64,000 nucleotides of DNA from Halothermothrix orenii H 168 (GCF_000020485.1 NC_011899.1:2233501-2297500), one strand, 5' to 3'; counted from the stretch's first letter, positions 30,431 to 39,029 are shown. Numbers and translations are program-made. Notes: a model not told the origin generated them from the letters alone.

Positions 30431-31819
30431 TTGAAAAAACAAATTAAACCTGAACCCTTTAAAATCAAGATGGTAGAACCTATTAACCTGATTCCAAAGG
30501 AAGAAAGAAAAAAAGCACTGGAAAGAGCAGGCTATAACCTCTTTGCTTTAAAATCAAATGAAGTTTATATCGATCTCCTCACCGACAGTGGTACCGGAGC
30601 AATGAGTGATAATCAGTGGGCAGGACTAATGCTGGGTGATGAATCCTATGCCGGAAGCCGTAACTATTTCCACCTGGAAGAAACTGTAAAAGATATTTTT
30701 AATTACGATTATACTATTCCTACCCACCAGGGCCGCGGGGCAGAACAGGTTCTCTTCCCCCTATTAATTAAGGAGAAAGGACAGTATGTTTTAAGTAATA
30801 TGCATTTTGATACCACAAAAGCCCACGTTGAACTGGCCGGGGGACGAGCCCGGAACTTTGTAATTGAAGAATCACGGGATACAACAATCTACCACCCCTT
30901 TAAAGGGAATTTTGATATCGAAAAGATGGAAGGTTTTATTAAAGACAAGGGTGCTGAAAACGTCGCTTTTATAATTATTACTATCACCTGTAACAGTGCC
31001 GGTGGTCAACCTGTGTCCATGAAAAATATAAAAGAAGTCAGTGAAGTTGCTAAAAAATATGGAATCAGGGTCTTTATCGATGCTGCCCGTTATGCTGAAA
31101 ATGCCTACTTTATTAAACAGAGAGAAGAAGGGTATGCCGACAAGAGCATCAAAGAAATCGTCCAGGAAATGTTCAGCTATGCAGAAGGTTTTACCATGAG
31201 TGCTAAAAAGGACGCCATTGTTAATATGGGTGGTTTAATCGGTATCAAGGATAATGAAGACTTATACACCCAGGTTCGCTCCCGGGTTGTACCTCTTGAA
31301 GGTTTCCCGACATACGGTGGTCTATCCGGAAGGGATATGGAAGCCCTGGCCCGGGGACTTAAAGAAGGTATAGAATTAAGTTATCTTGAATATAGAATTG
31401 GCCAGGTCGAATATCTGGGAGAACAGTTGAGGGAAGCTGGAATCCCCATTCAGTATCCGACCGGTGGTCATGCTGTCTTTGTAGATGCCAAAAAAATGTT
31501 GCCCCATATCCCCTATTATCAGTTCCCGGCCCAGGCCCTGGGTAATGCCCTTTATCTGGAATCAGGAGTCCGGGGAGTAGAAATTGGCTCCTTCCTCCTG
31601 GGTAGAGATCCAGAGACAGGTGAGCAATTAGAATCTCCCTTTGAACTACTTCGCCTGACTATTCCAAGGCGGGTTTACACCAATAATCATATGGACTTTG
31701 TCGCCCAGGGATTAATTAAAATCAAAGATAAAGCTGAAGAATTAAAAGGACTGGAGTTCACCTATGAACCTGAAATTTTAAGACACTTTACTGCCAGATT
31801 AAAACCTGTTGAGGGCTAG
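30431..31819 (+). CDS. tnaA: Tryptophanase
   Basis: PLP-dependent beta-elimination of L-tryptophan to indole, pyruvate and ammonia. 462 residues. PLP lysine in [22 protein letters not shown] and SAGGQPVS are family motifs. Tyrosine phenol-lyase has an arginine in SMERGI that contacts the phenol; here the same place reads [11 protein letters not shown], as in tryptophanase, so the tryptophanase reading is favoured. Start TTG 30431 with GGAGG 8 nt upstream. No tnaC-like leader peptide is evident. A GC-rich hairpin follows the gene. Confidence 0.93.
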   Translation: MKKQIKPEPFKIKMVEPINLIPKEERKKALERAGYNLFALKSNEVYIDLLTDSGTGAMSDNQWAGLMLGDESYAGSRNYFHLEETVKDIFNYDYTIPTHQGRGAEQVLFPLLIKEKGQYVLSNMHFDTTKAHVELAGGRARNFVIEESRDTTIYHPFKGNFDIEKMEGFIKDKGAENVAFIIITITCNSAGGQPVSMKNIKEVSEVAKKYGIRVFIDAARYAENAYFIKQREEGYADKSIKEIVQEMFSYAEGFTMSAKKDAIVNMGGLIGIKDNEDLYTQVRSRVVPLEGFPTYGGLSGRDMEALARGLKEGIELSYLEYRIGQVEYLGEQLREAGIPIQYPTGGHAVFVDAKKMLPHIPYYQFPAQALGNALYLESGVRGVEIGSFLLGRDPETGEQLESPFELLRLTIPRRVYTNNHMDFVAQGLIKIKDKAEELKGLEFTYEPEILRHFTARLKPVEG

Positions 31820-31835
31820 GTCATAGTTTATTTAC

Positions 31836-31860
31836 TCCCGGGGCCTACTCCGGGCCCCGG
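31836..31860 (+). terminator. GC-rich hairpin after tnaA
   Basis: Nine-bp stem CCCGGGGCC/GGCCCCGGG with a 7-nt loop but no clean T-run, so possibly a partial terminator that lets some transcription reach the transporter. Confidence 0.55.
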
Positions 31861-31861
31861 G

Positions 31862-31922
31862 ACTATATTACTTCTATACTATATTGCTTCTATACTATAT
31901 TCCTGTACTATATTACTTCGAG
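31862..31922. repeat. Four degenerate tandem units of about 16 bp
   Basis: Units begin ACTATATT and measure 16, 16, 13 and 16 bp; the first two differ at one base. In the spacer between tnaA and the transporter. Confidence 0.85.
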
Positions 31923-32032
31923 ACTAAATAGACAATATGGTTATGCCCCATTAATCTATCCCCACGGTTCGGTTTTATTTTTATTAATATTTTTTAAAAT
32001 TATCAAAAAAATTAGAGTAGGGAGGAAAATTA

Positions 32033-33346
32033 ATGAATCAAAGAGAAACATGGACCGGTAGAATTGGATTTATTCTGGCCTGTGTTGGTGCTGCGATAGG
32101 ACTGGGTAATATATGGATGTTTTCATGGAGGCTTGGGGCATATGGAGGTGCTGCCTTTTTAGTTCCCTATTTTATCTTTGTATTTGGACTGGCCAGCACC
32201 GGATTAATGGAGGAATTCGCCTTCGGGAGAAGCCAGCAGAAAGGGGCCATAGGAGCCTTCGAAAATGTCTTTAAAGATAAAAACCCTTCTCTGGGGGCAA
32301 CCCTCGGAACCTTACCTGTTCTAGGTGTAAGTGGAGTTTTTATCTTCTATATTATCGTAGTTGGCTGGATATTAAAATATTTTGTCCTGGCTTTAACTAA
32401 TTCCTTTGTCGGTATGGATATTGCAAACTACTTTGGTCAGTTTGCCGGTAATAGTGCCAGTATCCTGTGGCATGCCCTGGCTGTAATTTTAACTCTGGCA
32501 ATAGTTAAACTTGGTGTTCAAAAGGGTATTGAAAAAACCAATAAATTTATGATGCCTACCCTGTTTATTCTATTAATCATCCTGATGATCAGATCCTTAA
32601 CCCTGGGTGGTGCCATGGAAGGTGTTAAATTCATGCTGGTTCCAGACTGGTCAAAGCTATTACAGCCGGTTACCTGGGTAATGGCTCTGGGACAGGCCTT
32701 TTTTACCGTATCCCTGGGTGGAGCTGCTATGCTGGTTTACGGTAGTTATCTGAGAAAAGATGAAGATATTCCATCTTCAGCCCTGCAGACAGTTGCTTTT
32801 AATACCAGTGCTTCCCTGCTGGCTGCCTTTGTCATTATCCCGGCTGTCTTTGCCTTCGGTCTTGACCCTCAGGCAGGACCACCACTTCTTTTTATAACCC
32901 TGCCTAACATTTTCAAGGCAATGCCGGGTGGATATATCTTTGGTGTCCTCTTCTTCTTAAGTATCGTATTTGCCGCTATATCATCTGCTGTAAACCTTAT
33001 GGAAGTACCTGTTGAAGCCATGATGGACAGATTAAATTTAAGCAGGGGAAAAAGCACCCTGATAGTCGCTTTACTTGGTTTTATTATAGGGTTACCCCTG
33101 GATACAAACATGGCCTGGTTTGGTAAATTTGCTGATTTTGTCACCATCTATCTGGTGCCTATCGGGGCCGTTTTAGCAGCCTTCGTCTTTTTCTGGGTTT
33201 ACGGTGTTTCTAAAGCCAGGCAGGAAATTAACCGGGGTTCTTCACGACCCCTGGGTAAATGGTGGGAACCTTTCGCTAAATATGTATTTGTGGCTGTAGC
33301 TCTAATTGTGCTGATTCTCGGTGTTGTATATGGTGGTATTGGTTAA
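32033..33346 (+). CDS. Sodium-dependent NSS-family amino acid transporter
   Basis: 437 residues with about 11 hydrophobic helices. N-terminal NSS signature ETWTGRIGFILACVGAAIGLG followed by NIWMFSWRLGAYGG (the family's NIWRFPY.. region, here altered). LGQAFFTVSLG matches TM6. Bacterial NSS proteins such as TnaT and MhsT move tryptophan and other hydrophobic amino acids with Na+. The position between tnaA and ridA makes tryptophan the likely substrate (inference). GGGAGG precedes the ATG. Confidence 0.92.
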   Translation: MNQRETWTGRIGFILACVGAAIGLGNIWMFSWRLGAYGGAAFLVPYFIFVFGLASTGLMEEFAFGRSQQKGAIGAFENVFKDKNPSLGATLGTLPVLGVSGVFIFYIIVVGWILKYFVLALTNSFVGMDIANYFGQFAGNSASILWHALAVILTLAIVKLGVQKGIEKTNKFMMPTLFILLIILMIRSLTLGGAMEGVKFMLVPDWSKLLQPVTWVMALGQAFFTVSLGGAAMLVYGSYLRKDEDIPSSALQTVAFNTSASLLAAFVIIPAVFAFGLDPQAGPPLLFITLPNIFKAMPGGYIFGVLFFLSIVFAAISSAVNLMEVPVEAMMDRLNLSRGKSTLIVALLGFIIGLPLDTNMAWFGKFADFVTIYLVPIGAVLAAFVFFWVYGVSKARQEINRGSSRPLGKWWEPFAKYVFVAVALIVLILGVVYGGIG

Positions 33347-33354
33347 AATTAAAA

Positions 33355-33388
33355 ATGCTGGCCGTTCAATTAAAACGGCCGGCATTTA
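33355..33388 (+). terminator. Terminator after the NSS transporter
   Basis: Twelve-bp stem with one G-T pair (ATGCTGGCCGTT/AACGGCCGGCAT), followed by TTATTATA. Confidence 0.75.
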
Positions 33389-33461
33389 TTATACAAAAAC
33401 CTGAATTAATTCTGGTTTTTTCAATAACTGGCTTTGTTTTTTTTAATGTTAAATGTATAAT

Positions 33462-33488
33462 TATAATAGATATATTACTATAATAGAT
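33462..33488. repeat. Direct repeat TATAATAGAT, period 17
   Basis: TATAATAGAT at 33462-33471 and 33479-33488, upstream of ridA; each contains a -10-like TATAAT. Confidence 0.75.
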
Positions 33489-33536
33489 TTATATATAACT
33501 TAACAGGACTTTAACTTTACTTAGGAGGGTGTAAAT

Positions 33537-33914
33537 ATGGAAAAAACAAAAATTAATACCACCAAAAGTCCAGCTGCAATTGGACCTTACTCCCAGGCTA
33601 TAAAAGTGGGGAACATGATCTTCACCAGTGGTCAGATTCCCTTTACTCCTGAAGGAGAACTGGTTAGTGAAGATGTCCAGGAACAGGCCCGCCAGTCCCT
33701 TACAAACATAAAAAATATCCTCGAAGAAGCAGGCAGCAGTATGGACAAAGTAATAAAATGCACTGTTTTTATTGATGATATTAACGATTTTGGCCTGGTT
33801 AATGAAGTTTACCAGGAATTTTTCAATGAACCTTACCCTGCCAGAAGCTGTGTTGAAGTAGCCCACTTACCAAAAGATGTTAAGGTTGAGATTGAAGCTA
33901 TCGCCCTTGTTTAG
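33537..33914 (+). CDS. ridA: RidA-family 2-iminobutanoate/2-iminopropanoate deaminase
   Basis: 125 residues. Family motifs AAIGPYSQAIKVGNMIFTSG, the substrate-binding YPARSCVEVAHLPKD (Arg) and a C-terminal VEIEAIALV. Hydrolyses reactive 2-aminoacrylate/iminopropionate to pyruvate and ammonia. Tryptophanase and related beta-eliminating PLP enzymes release aminoacrylate, so its place in this cluster makes biochemical sense. Start ATG with TAGGAGGGTG upstream; own terminator. Confidence 0.96.
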   Translation: MEKTKINTTKSPAAIGPYSQAIKVGNMIFTSGQIPFTPEGELVSEDVQEQARQSLTNIKNILEEAGSSMDKVIKCTVFIDDINDFGLVNEVYQEFFNEPYPARSCVEVAHLPKDVKVEIEAIALV

Positions 33915-33950
33915 TACGAGAAGGTTAAAGATATTCTTCTATAAAAGATT

Positions 33951-33986
33951 TACATCTTTTGATAATACCTACATCTTTTAATAATA
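33951..33986. repeat. Tandem 17-bp near-identical repeat, period 19
   Basis: TACATCTTTTGATAATA and TACATCTTTTAATAATA, 16 of 17 bases identical, after ridA. Confidence 0.85.
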
Positions 33987-34027
33987 TGGATCTTTGATTT
34001 TACTAATAAGTTGATGTTTACCAGAAG

Positions 34028-34058
34028 AAAACCCGCAGGCAGTTAGCCTGCGGGTTTT
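34028..34058 (+). terminator. Terminator of ridA
   Basis: Perfect 13-bp stem AAAACCCGCAGGC and complement, 5-nt loop, ends in TTTT. Confidence 0.85.
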
Positions 34059-34154
34059 AGTATTATTAAAGTAATATCTCTTTAACCCTTTTCCCTGTTA
34101 TTCCGGTCATATTTAGGAACCTTAAACCCTGTTTAATTTAACCTTCCGTTTTCA

Positions 34155-34184
34155 TATACCTTAAAGTAGTTACTTTAAGGTATA
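34155..34184. promoter_or_regulatory. Perfect dyad downstream of the metal ATPase gene, with a related copy nearby
   Basis: Two 14-bp arms (core TACCTTAAAGTA) separated by 2 bp. A related dyad TTAAAGT-TATT-ACTTTAA lies at 34249-34266, next to the ATPase stop; TTACTTTAAGGT is shared. Neither is followed by a T-run on the minus strand, so a simple terminator is doubtful. A protein-binding site or mRNA 3' hairpins are alternatives. Confidence 0.5.
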
Positions 34185-34268
34185 AAAACCACAAAATTGT
34201 GCTTTGACGTTATACCTACGTTGATGATATTTTATTTGTTCATCTAGTTTAAAGTTATTACTTTAAGG

Positions 34269-36506
34269 TTACTTTTTTAAAGTTAAAACCCTGATAGAAT
34301 TGAGTACCGCTAACAGAGCAACCCCGACATCTGCAAAAACAGCGGCCCACATAGTAGCTAGACCAAATAAACCTGCTACGAGAATTAAAAATTTTATCCC
34401 GAGCGACATTACAATATTTTGCCAGACTATGCTTCTGGTCCTCCTGGCAATAAAAATTGCTTTCCCGAGTTTAGATGGTTCATCTGTCATTATAACCACA
34501 TCAGCAGCCTCAACGGCAGCATCTGAACCAAGACCACCCATGGCAATACCGATATCAGCCCGGGCCAGAACCGGGGCATCATTAATACCATCACCCACAA
34601 AGGCAACCCGCCCGTGATAGGTCCCATTTAATACCTCTTCAAGTTTGGCCACCTTATCACCGGGTAATAAACTGGCCTCATAATTATCTAACCCCAATCT
34701 TTTACTGACAGCAGCCGCTGTTTTTTCCCTGTCACCTGTAAACATGGTTATATCTTCAATACCGAGTTTTTTAAGAGACCTGATGGCTTTTTTAGAATCT
34801 GACTTTAATTCATCAGAAATAATAATATAACCGGCATAATCTTTATTTACAGCAACATAAACAATACTTCCTTCACCACTTGCCTCTTTAAATCCGATAA
34901 CCTTCTCTCTTTCCATTAAGGTCTTATTACCGAGCAGAATCTCTTTCCCATTTATGGTTGCCTCAATCCCCTGTCCCGGTATTTCATTATACCCCTCAAT
35001 ATTTACTAAATCGGGTTCCTTACCATATGCCTCCTTAATGGAATCAGCAACAGGATGATGAGAATAATACTCTGCTGTGGCCGCTAGTTTTAATAGTTTC
35101 TCTCCGGTATAATTCCCCGTTGCCGAAACCTCCTGAACCCGGAAAACCCCCCGGGAAAGGGTCCCTGTTTTATCAAAAATAACCCTGGTTATATTGGCCA
35201 ACCCTTCCAGGTAATTACCCCCTTTTACCAGGATACCATCCCGTGAAGCCCGGCCAATCCCGGCAAAGTAGCCCAGGGGTATTGAAATAACCAGGGCACA
35301 TGGACACGAAATTACAAGAAACACAAGGCCCCGGTATAGCCAGTTACTAAAACTACTCCCGGGAAAGATCAGGGGAGGGATGAGGGAAATAAAAGCAGCA
35401 ATTCCGACTACTGCTGGAGTATAATAACGGGCAAATTTAGTGATAAACTTCTCTGTGGCCGCTTTTCTATTACTCGCCTCTTCAACCAGATTCAGGATTC
35501 TGGAAACCGTTGATTCCCGGTATTCTTTAATAACCTCAACAGTCAAGACACTGTTCTTATTTATAGCTCCGGCCAGAACCTTATCACCTTTATTAATCGC
35601 CCTGGTGACTGATTCCCCTGTTAATGAAGAAGTATCCAGCCTTGACTTTCCCTTTATAACCCTTCCATCCAAGGGAATTCTTTCCCCGGGCTTAATTATT
35701 ATTTTATCACCAGGCTTTACCTGTTCGGGGGATACCTGAACTATTTTGCCTTCTCTAATTAGATTGGCATAATCGGGTTTTAAATCCATCATCTCTTTAA
35801 TAGAACGGCGGGAACGCTTGACCGCTCTTTCCTGCAGGTATTCACCTATTTTATAAAATAACATTACAGAAACACCTTCAGCAAATTCACCGACACCAAA
35901 GGCCCCCAGGGTAGCTACGGTCATTAAAAAATTCTCATCAAAAAAATTCCTTTTTCCAATATTATAAATAGTTAACTTTAATACACTTCTTCCCACCAGC
36001 AAATAGGCCACTGAATAGAGTAAAGGTATACCAAAGGGAACAAAATCAAAGCCTCTGTAATCAAAGTAAAGGGTTAAAGCAAACAGGAGTATACCTGATA
36101 TAAGTAGCAGATCATAACTTTGATGTTTCCCTTCATTTTCAGATGTTATCTTATTTTTAAGTGTGCTGGTCTCTCCAGCTTTATTTGTCCGGTTTTGATT
36201 TTCATTTTGACCTGATGGTTTTACCGTTAAACCAGGTTCTATCCTGTCAGCTATTTCCTGGACCTGACTTATAAGCAGACCAGCTTCAAAATCCGCCTGT
36301 TTTTTAAGAAATACTATCAACCGGCCCGTTGACAGGTTTAAAGTGGCATCATAAACCACCGGCAACTCCTTTATTTCCTGTACTATTTTGCCGGCACAAT
36401 TGGCACAGAAAAGCCCCTCTAACATATATTCTTTTTTAATGAAAGATAATCCCTCTTTTTTGTTATGGGGTAATGTTTCCTGCCTGGTTTTTAAATTAGT
36501 CAACAT
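34269..36506 (-). CDS. Heavy-metal-translocating P1B-type ATPase (Zn/Cd/Pb/Co class)
   Basis: About 745 residues. One N-terminal HMA domain with FCANCAG, a His-free linker, eight membrane helices, the metal-site SCPCALVISIPLG (CPC), phosphorylation motif DKTGTLSRG, the SHHPVADSI HP motif, and GDGINDAPVLARADIG. CPC together with this SCPCALV..PLGYF context is that of CadA/ZntA-type exporters rather than CopA. The ATG at 36506 is preferred over TTG 36515 because AAGGG is at 9 nt. A dyad overlapping its promoter suggests ArsR/SmtB-type control. Confidence 0.93.
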   Translation of the reverse strand: MLTNLKTRQETLPHNKKEGLSFIKKEYMLEGLFCANCAGKIVQEIKELPVVYDATLNLSTGRLIVFLKKQADFEAGLLISQVQEIADRIEPGLTVKPSGQNENQNRTNKAGETSTLKNKITSENEGKHQSYDLLLISGILLFALTLYFDYRGFDFVPFGIPLLYSVAYLLVGRSVLKLTIYNIGKRNFFDENFLMTVATLGAFGVGEFAEGVSVMLFYKIGEYLQERAVKRSRRSIKEMMDLKPDYANLIREGKIVQVSPEQVKPGDKIIIKPGERIPLDGRVIKGKSRLDTSSLTGESVTRAINKGDKVLAGAINKNSVLTVEVIKEYRESTVSRILNLVEEASNRKAATEKFITKFARYYTPAVVGIAAFISLIPPLIFPGSSFSNWLYRGLVFLVISCPCALVISIPLGYFAGIGRASRDGILVKGGNYLEGLANITRVIFDKTGTLSRGVFRVQEVSATGNYTGEKLLKLAATAEYYSHHPVADSIKEAYGKEPDLVNIEGYNEIPGQGIEATINGKEILLGNKTLMEREKVIGFKEASGEGSIVYVAVNKDYAGYIIISDELKSDSKKAIRSLKKLGIEDITMFTGDREKTAAAVSKRLGLDNYEASLLPGDKVAKLEEVLNGTYHGRVAFVGDGINDAPVLARADIGIAMGGLGSDAAVEAADVVIMTDEPSKLGKAIFIARRTRSIVWQNIVMSLGIKFLILVAGLFGLATMWAAVFADVGVALLAVLNSIRVLTLKK

Positions 36507-36532
36507 AGTTATCAACCCTTTTTATCTCATAT

Positions 36533-36550
36533 TTGAACAATTATTCATAT
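36533..36550 (-). promoter_or_regulatory. ArsR/SmtB-like operator upstream of the metal ATPase
   Basis: Imperfect palindrome TTGAA-CAATTA-TTCAT (one mismatch) lying just downstream of the promoter -10. TGAA...TTCA dyads with about this spacing are typical of ArsR/SmtB/CadC sites. Confidence 0.55.
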
Positions 36551-36560
36551 ATTCAATATT

Positions 36561-36590
36561 AGTATATAATATACAGGTTAGAAGTGTCAA
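36561..36590 (-). promoter_or_regulatory. Promoter of the metal ATPase gene
   Basis: TTGACA and TATACT with an 18-nt spacer on the minus strand, about 55 nt before the start. Confidence 0.7.
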
Positions 36591-36601
36591 TGAAAATGAA
36601 G

Positions 36602-37384
36602 TCAATTAGATGTCCATAGCTTTTTAGATCTTTCAATAATTTCTTCCTGGGGGGGTTTTTCCGGCCAGAGGTCAATAACAGAACCTTCCCTCATGGCAGC
36701 AGCAATATTGTAAAAAATCTGTTTATCACTGGCCAGTTCTCTGAGCAATTTTTTAACCTTATCCCTGGTAGTCTGGCCATCATAGGGACAGGGACTCTCC
36801 GGGGGATTATAATCCATGTACTTCCGGGCTCTTATAATTTCACTCTCCCGTAAATAAACAAGGGGCCTGATAACATATACCTCGTTCCTGGAAAGATATG
36901 TCTTCGGTAAAAAGGTTTTTACCTGCCCGGCATAAAGAATACTCATCAAAAAGGTTTCTACAGCATCATCATAATGATGCCCATAGGCAATCTTATTAAA
37001 ACCATTTTCTTTCATAAAATCTACAATAGCCCCTTTTCTGAAATGGGCACACCTGGCACATGGTTTTTCAGTTTTCTCACTGAGAATATAGCTGGCAATC
37101 TCAGTTTCTAATACATAGTATTTAACACCCAGCCGATCACAGTAATTTTTTAGATAATCAAAATAATTCTTTCCTCCATCAAAACCAAGATCTACCGTAA
37201 GAGCTGCTAATCGAAAGTCCAGGGATGCATATCTGTTAATCAGGGCCAGGACATATAATAAAAACGAACTATCTTTGCCCCCCGATAACCCTACCAGAAT
37301 ATTATCCCCCTCTTCAATCATGTCAAATTCTGTAATAGCCCTGGAAACCTTTCTGACATATCTTTTAGGAAGTCTTAATTTCAT
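36602..37384 (-). CDS. TtcA/TilS-like PP-loop ATPase, tRNA-thiolation family
   Basis: About 260 residues. PP-loop SGGKDSSFLLYVL near residue 35; CxxC pair in EKPCARCAHFR and a third cysteine in ESPCPYDGQTTR, the pattern of TtcA, where three cysteines hold an Fe-S cluster. YGHHYDDAVETFL is the family's HH-D motif. TtcA makes 2-thiocytidine in tRNA; other members modify different positions, so the exact target is open. The ATG at 37384 has GGAGGG 6 nt upstream; the longer frame to 37432 does not. Confidence 0.88.
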   Translation of the reverse strand: MKLRLPKRYVRKVSRAITEFDMIEEGDNILVGLSGGKDSSFLLYVLALINRYASLDFRLAALTVDLGFDGGKNYFDYLKNYCDRLGVKYYVLETEIASYILSEKTEKPCARCAHFRKGAIVDFMKENGFNKIAYGHHYDDAVETFLMSILYAGQVKTFLPKTYLSRNEVYVIRPLVYLRESEIIRARKYMDYNPPESPCPYDGQTTRDKVKKLLRELASDKQIFYNIAAAMREGSVIDLWPEKPPQEEIIERSKKLWTSN

Positions 37385-37485
37385 TGATAGCCCTCCAGTT
37401 AATAATGCTTCAATGATTATTAATAATGTCAATTAGTATACAAGTATATAAACCAGTTTCATGGTCACATTTACTACCAGAAAAA

Positions 37486-37704
37486 TCAATCTAGGAAGAC
37501 TCTGGATAAGAGCTGGAAATAGTTAATTACTATTTTTCTTTTTTTTAGTAACCGGTAATATTCAGCTAACATCTTATCTAATTCTTGACTTTTTTCAAGA
37601 ATCCTTCTATCCTGGTGAAATTCTTTCCCGGCAGCTATCTGGTGTAGTTCCTGACGTAATTGTTCAATTGCATCCATAAGCTCCTTAATATGTTTCTTAT
37701 CCAT
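37486..37704 (-). CDS. Spo0E-like aspartyl-phosphate phosphatase
   Basis: 72 residues, two predicted helices. The Spo0E-family signature SQELDKMLAEYY (consensus SxxLDxxI) is present, preceded by IEQLRQELHQIA, the usual first helix. Spo0E-type proteins remove phosphate from Spo0A~P and delay sporulation. The C-terminal IVINYFQLLSRVFLD is longer and more hydrophobic than usual. Divergent from the S24-like repressor gene. Confidence 0.8.
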   Translation of the reverse strand: MDKKHIKELMDAIEQLRQELHQIAAGKEFHQDRRILEKSQELDKMLAEYYRLLKKRKIVINYFQLLSRVFLD

Positions 37705-37762
37705 GGTTATAACCCCCCTATACTTAATAATCAGTAATTACAGATTCTATAATCATATTGTA

Positions 37763-37772
37763 CACTATTTGT
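37763..37772. promoter_or_regulatory. Repeated 10-mer near the spo0E-like promoter
   Basis: CACTATTTGT, followed by G so that it forms CAC-TATTT-GTG. The same 10-mer is at 37871-37880 near the promoter of the divergent repressor gene. Both sit in TTGCAC/ATAGTG-like contexts of candidate -35 regions. A shared operator for the repressor is an inference. Confidence 0.45.
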
Positions 37773-37870
37773 GCAATTTTATCAATATTAAAATTGCCTT
37801 TAATTATTAACTTATTGTTAATTTATGATTAACCATTTTTACAAATATTATTTATTTATGTATATATTTG

Positions 37871-37880
37871 CACTATTTGT
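37871..37880. promoter_or_regulatory. Second copy of the 10-mer, near the repressor promoter
   Basis: CACTATTTGT in the same orientation as the copy at 37763, 108 bp away, about 56 nt before the repressor start codon. Confidence 0.45.
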
Positions 37881-37935
37881 TTACACAATGGGTATTATAA
37901 ATATGGTATAATAACCCTGGGCTAGGGGGGACTTT

Positions 37936-38538
37936 ATGGAAAAGTTCGGTCAGAAACTGAGGAAATTAAGGAAAGAAAAAAATTTAACCTTACGGGAATT
38001 GGGTAATAAACTGAACTTATCTTTTTCATTACTGGCTATGTATGAAAGGGGAGAAAGAACACCATCACTGGATAAACTACTATTAATTGCAGATTTTTTC
38101 AACGTATCAACTGACTATCTTCTGGACCATTCGCCCCTGGAAGATCTGAATAGAAAACTGGGTATAATCCCCTATCTTGATAACAATAACTTTAATGGGG
38201 ATGACAACTCGATAATTTGTGAGGAAAAACTCATCAATTATTATTCCAGAAACTCAATTAACCAGAAATATTTTTATCTTAAGGTTGAAAAAGATGACAT
38301 GGTCAACAGCAGAATCCATCCAGGGGATCTGGTACTAATACGAAGGCAAAAACACCTTAAAGATGGAGCTGTCGGAGTGGCAATATATAAAGATGAGCTA
38401 TACATAAGGCGGGTATATAAAAATGATAATTTATATATACTCCAGGCTGATAATCCCGACTATACTCCACTGTTTGCAAGTCAAAAAGAACTTGACATAA
38501 TCGGTCAAATAATTATGGTAATTTTCAAAGTAAATTAA
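37936..38538 (+). CDS. XRE-type regulator with a degenerate S24 (LexA-like) domain
   Basis: 200 residues. N-terminal Cro/CI helix-turn-helix (LTLRELGNKLNLSFSLLAMYERG, about residues 16-38), a linker, and a C-terminal S24/LexA-like fold (LKVEKDDMVNSRIHPGDLVLI, then LYIRRVYKNDN). In active LexA/CI proteins the nucleophile is Ser in G(D/M)SM and the base is Lys in VKR. Here these read KDDM and IRR, so Ser is replaced by Asp and Lys by Arg: self-cleavage is unlikely. It may respond to a ligand or be constitutive. crcB begins 16 nt downstream. Confidence 0.88.
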   Translation: MEKFGQKLRKLRKEKNLTLRELGNKLNLSFSLLAMYERGERTPSLDKLLLIADFFNVSTDYLLDHSPLEDLNRKLGIIPYLDNNNFNGDDNSIICEEKLINYYSRNSINQKYFYLKVEKDDMVNSRIHPGDLVLIRRQKHLKDGAVGVAIYKDELYIRRVYKNDNLYILQADNPDYTPLFASQKELDIIGQIIMVIFKVN

Positions 38539-38554
38539 AAGGAGGATTTATACT

Positions 38555-38923
38555 ATGACCCTGATTTTTATCGGTCTGGGCGGTTTTTTAGGAGCCCTGG
38601 CCCGTTATGGAATTACCAGATGGGCAGAAACCAAATGGGAGGGTTTAATGCCCTATGGGACTTTATTAGCAAATGTAATCGGCTCCTTCCTGCTTGGCCT
38701 GCTGATGAGCATATTTTTAGAAAAAAATATTCATCCTGGAATAAAAGTTGGTCTAACAACCGGTTTTTTAGGGGCTTTTACAACCTTTTCTACTTTCGGT
38801 TATGAAACAGCTTCTCTGATTATAAAGAATAACATTCCTACAGCAGGACTCAATATCTTTGCTAATCTATTTTTAGGTTTACTTTTTGTTTTTATGGGAA
38901 TTTATCTGGGCAAACTAATATAA
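38555..38923 (+). CDS. crcB: CrcB/Fluc fluoride ion channel
   Basis: 122 residues, four membrane helices. Family motifs GGFLGALARYGIT, GTLLANVIGSFLLG and GFLGAFTTFSTFGYE are all present; the Asn and the TTFSTF phenylalanines line the pore. Exports fluoride down its gradient as an antiparallel dimer. Only one copy is seen, so a homodimer is expected. No fluoride-riboswitch motif was found upstream; GGAGG precedes the ATG and the gene shares a transcript with the XRE/S24-like regulator. Confidence 0.96.
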   Translation: MTLIFIGLGGFLGALARYGITRWAETKWEGLMPYGTLLANVIGSFLLGLLMSIFLEKNIHPGIKVGLTTGFLGAFTTFSTFGYETASLIIKNNIPTAGLNIFANLFLGLLFVFMGIYLGKLI

Positions 38924-39029
38924 CTATTATAAAAGTATACCTGCTATAAAGGGAAAAATTTAAGGTATAAACACCCTGAATTTACTTTTTTAAAGCTTAA
39001 TAACCAAAAATACAACCTCCATAAAAGCA

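Noticed and set aside
30431..31819. Tyrosine phenol-lyase instead of tryptophanase
   Set aside because: Overall similarity is shared, but the SMERG arginine region of tyrosine phenol-lyase is replaced by [11 protein letters not shown] as in tryptophanase.
34021..34060. Hairpin repeats as a CRISPR or mobile element boundary
   Set aside because: No spaced direct repeats, transposase or integrase gene is present in the window; the hairpin is a plain terminator.
37705..37935. Fluoride riboswitch upstream of the repressor-crcB unit
   Set aside because: The conserved GGNGAUGG and CUGAU elements were not found.
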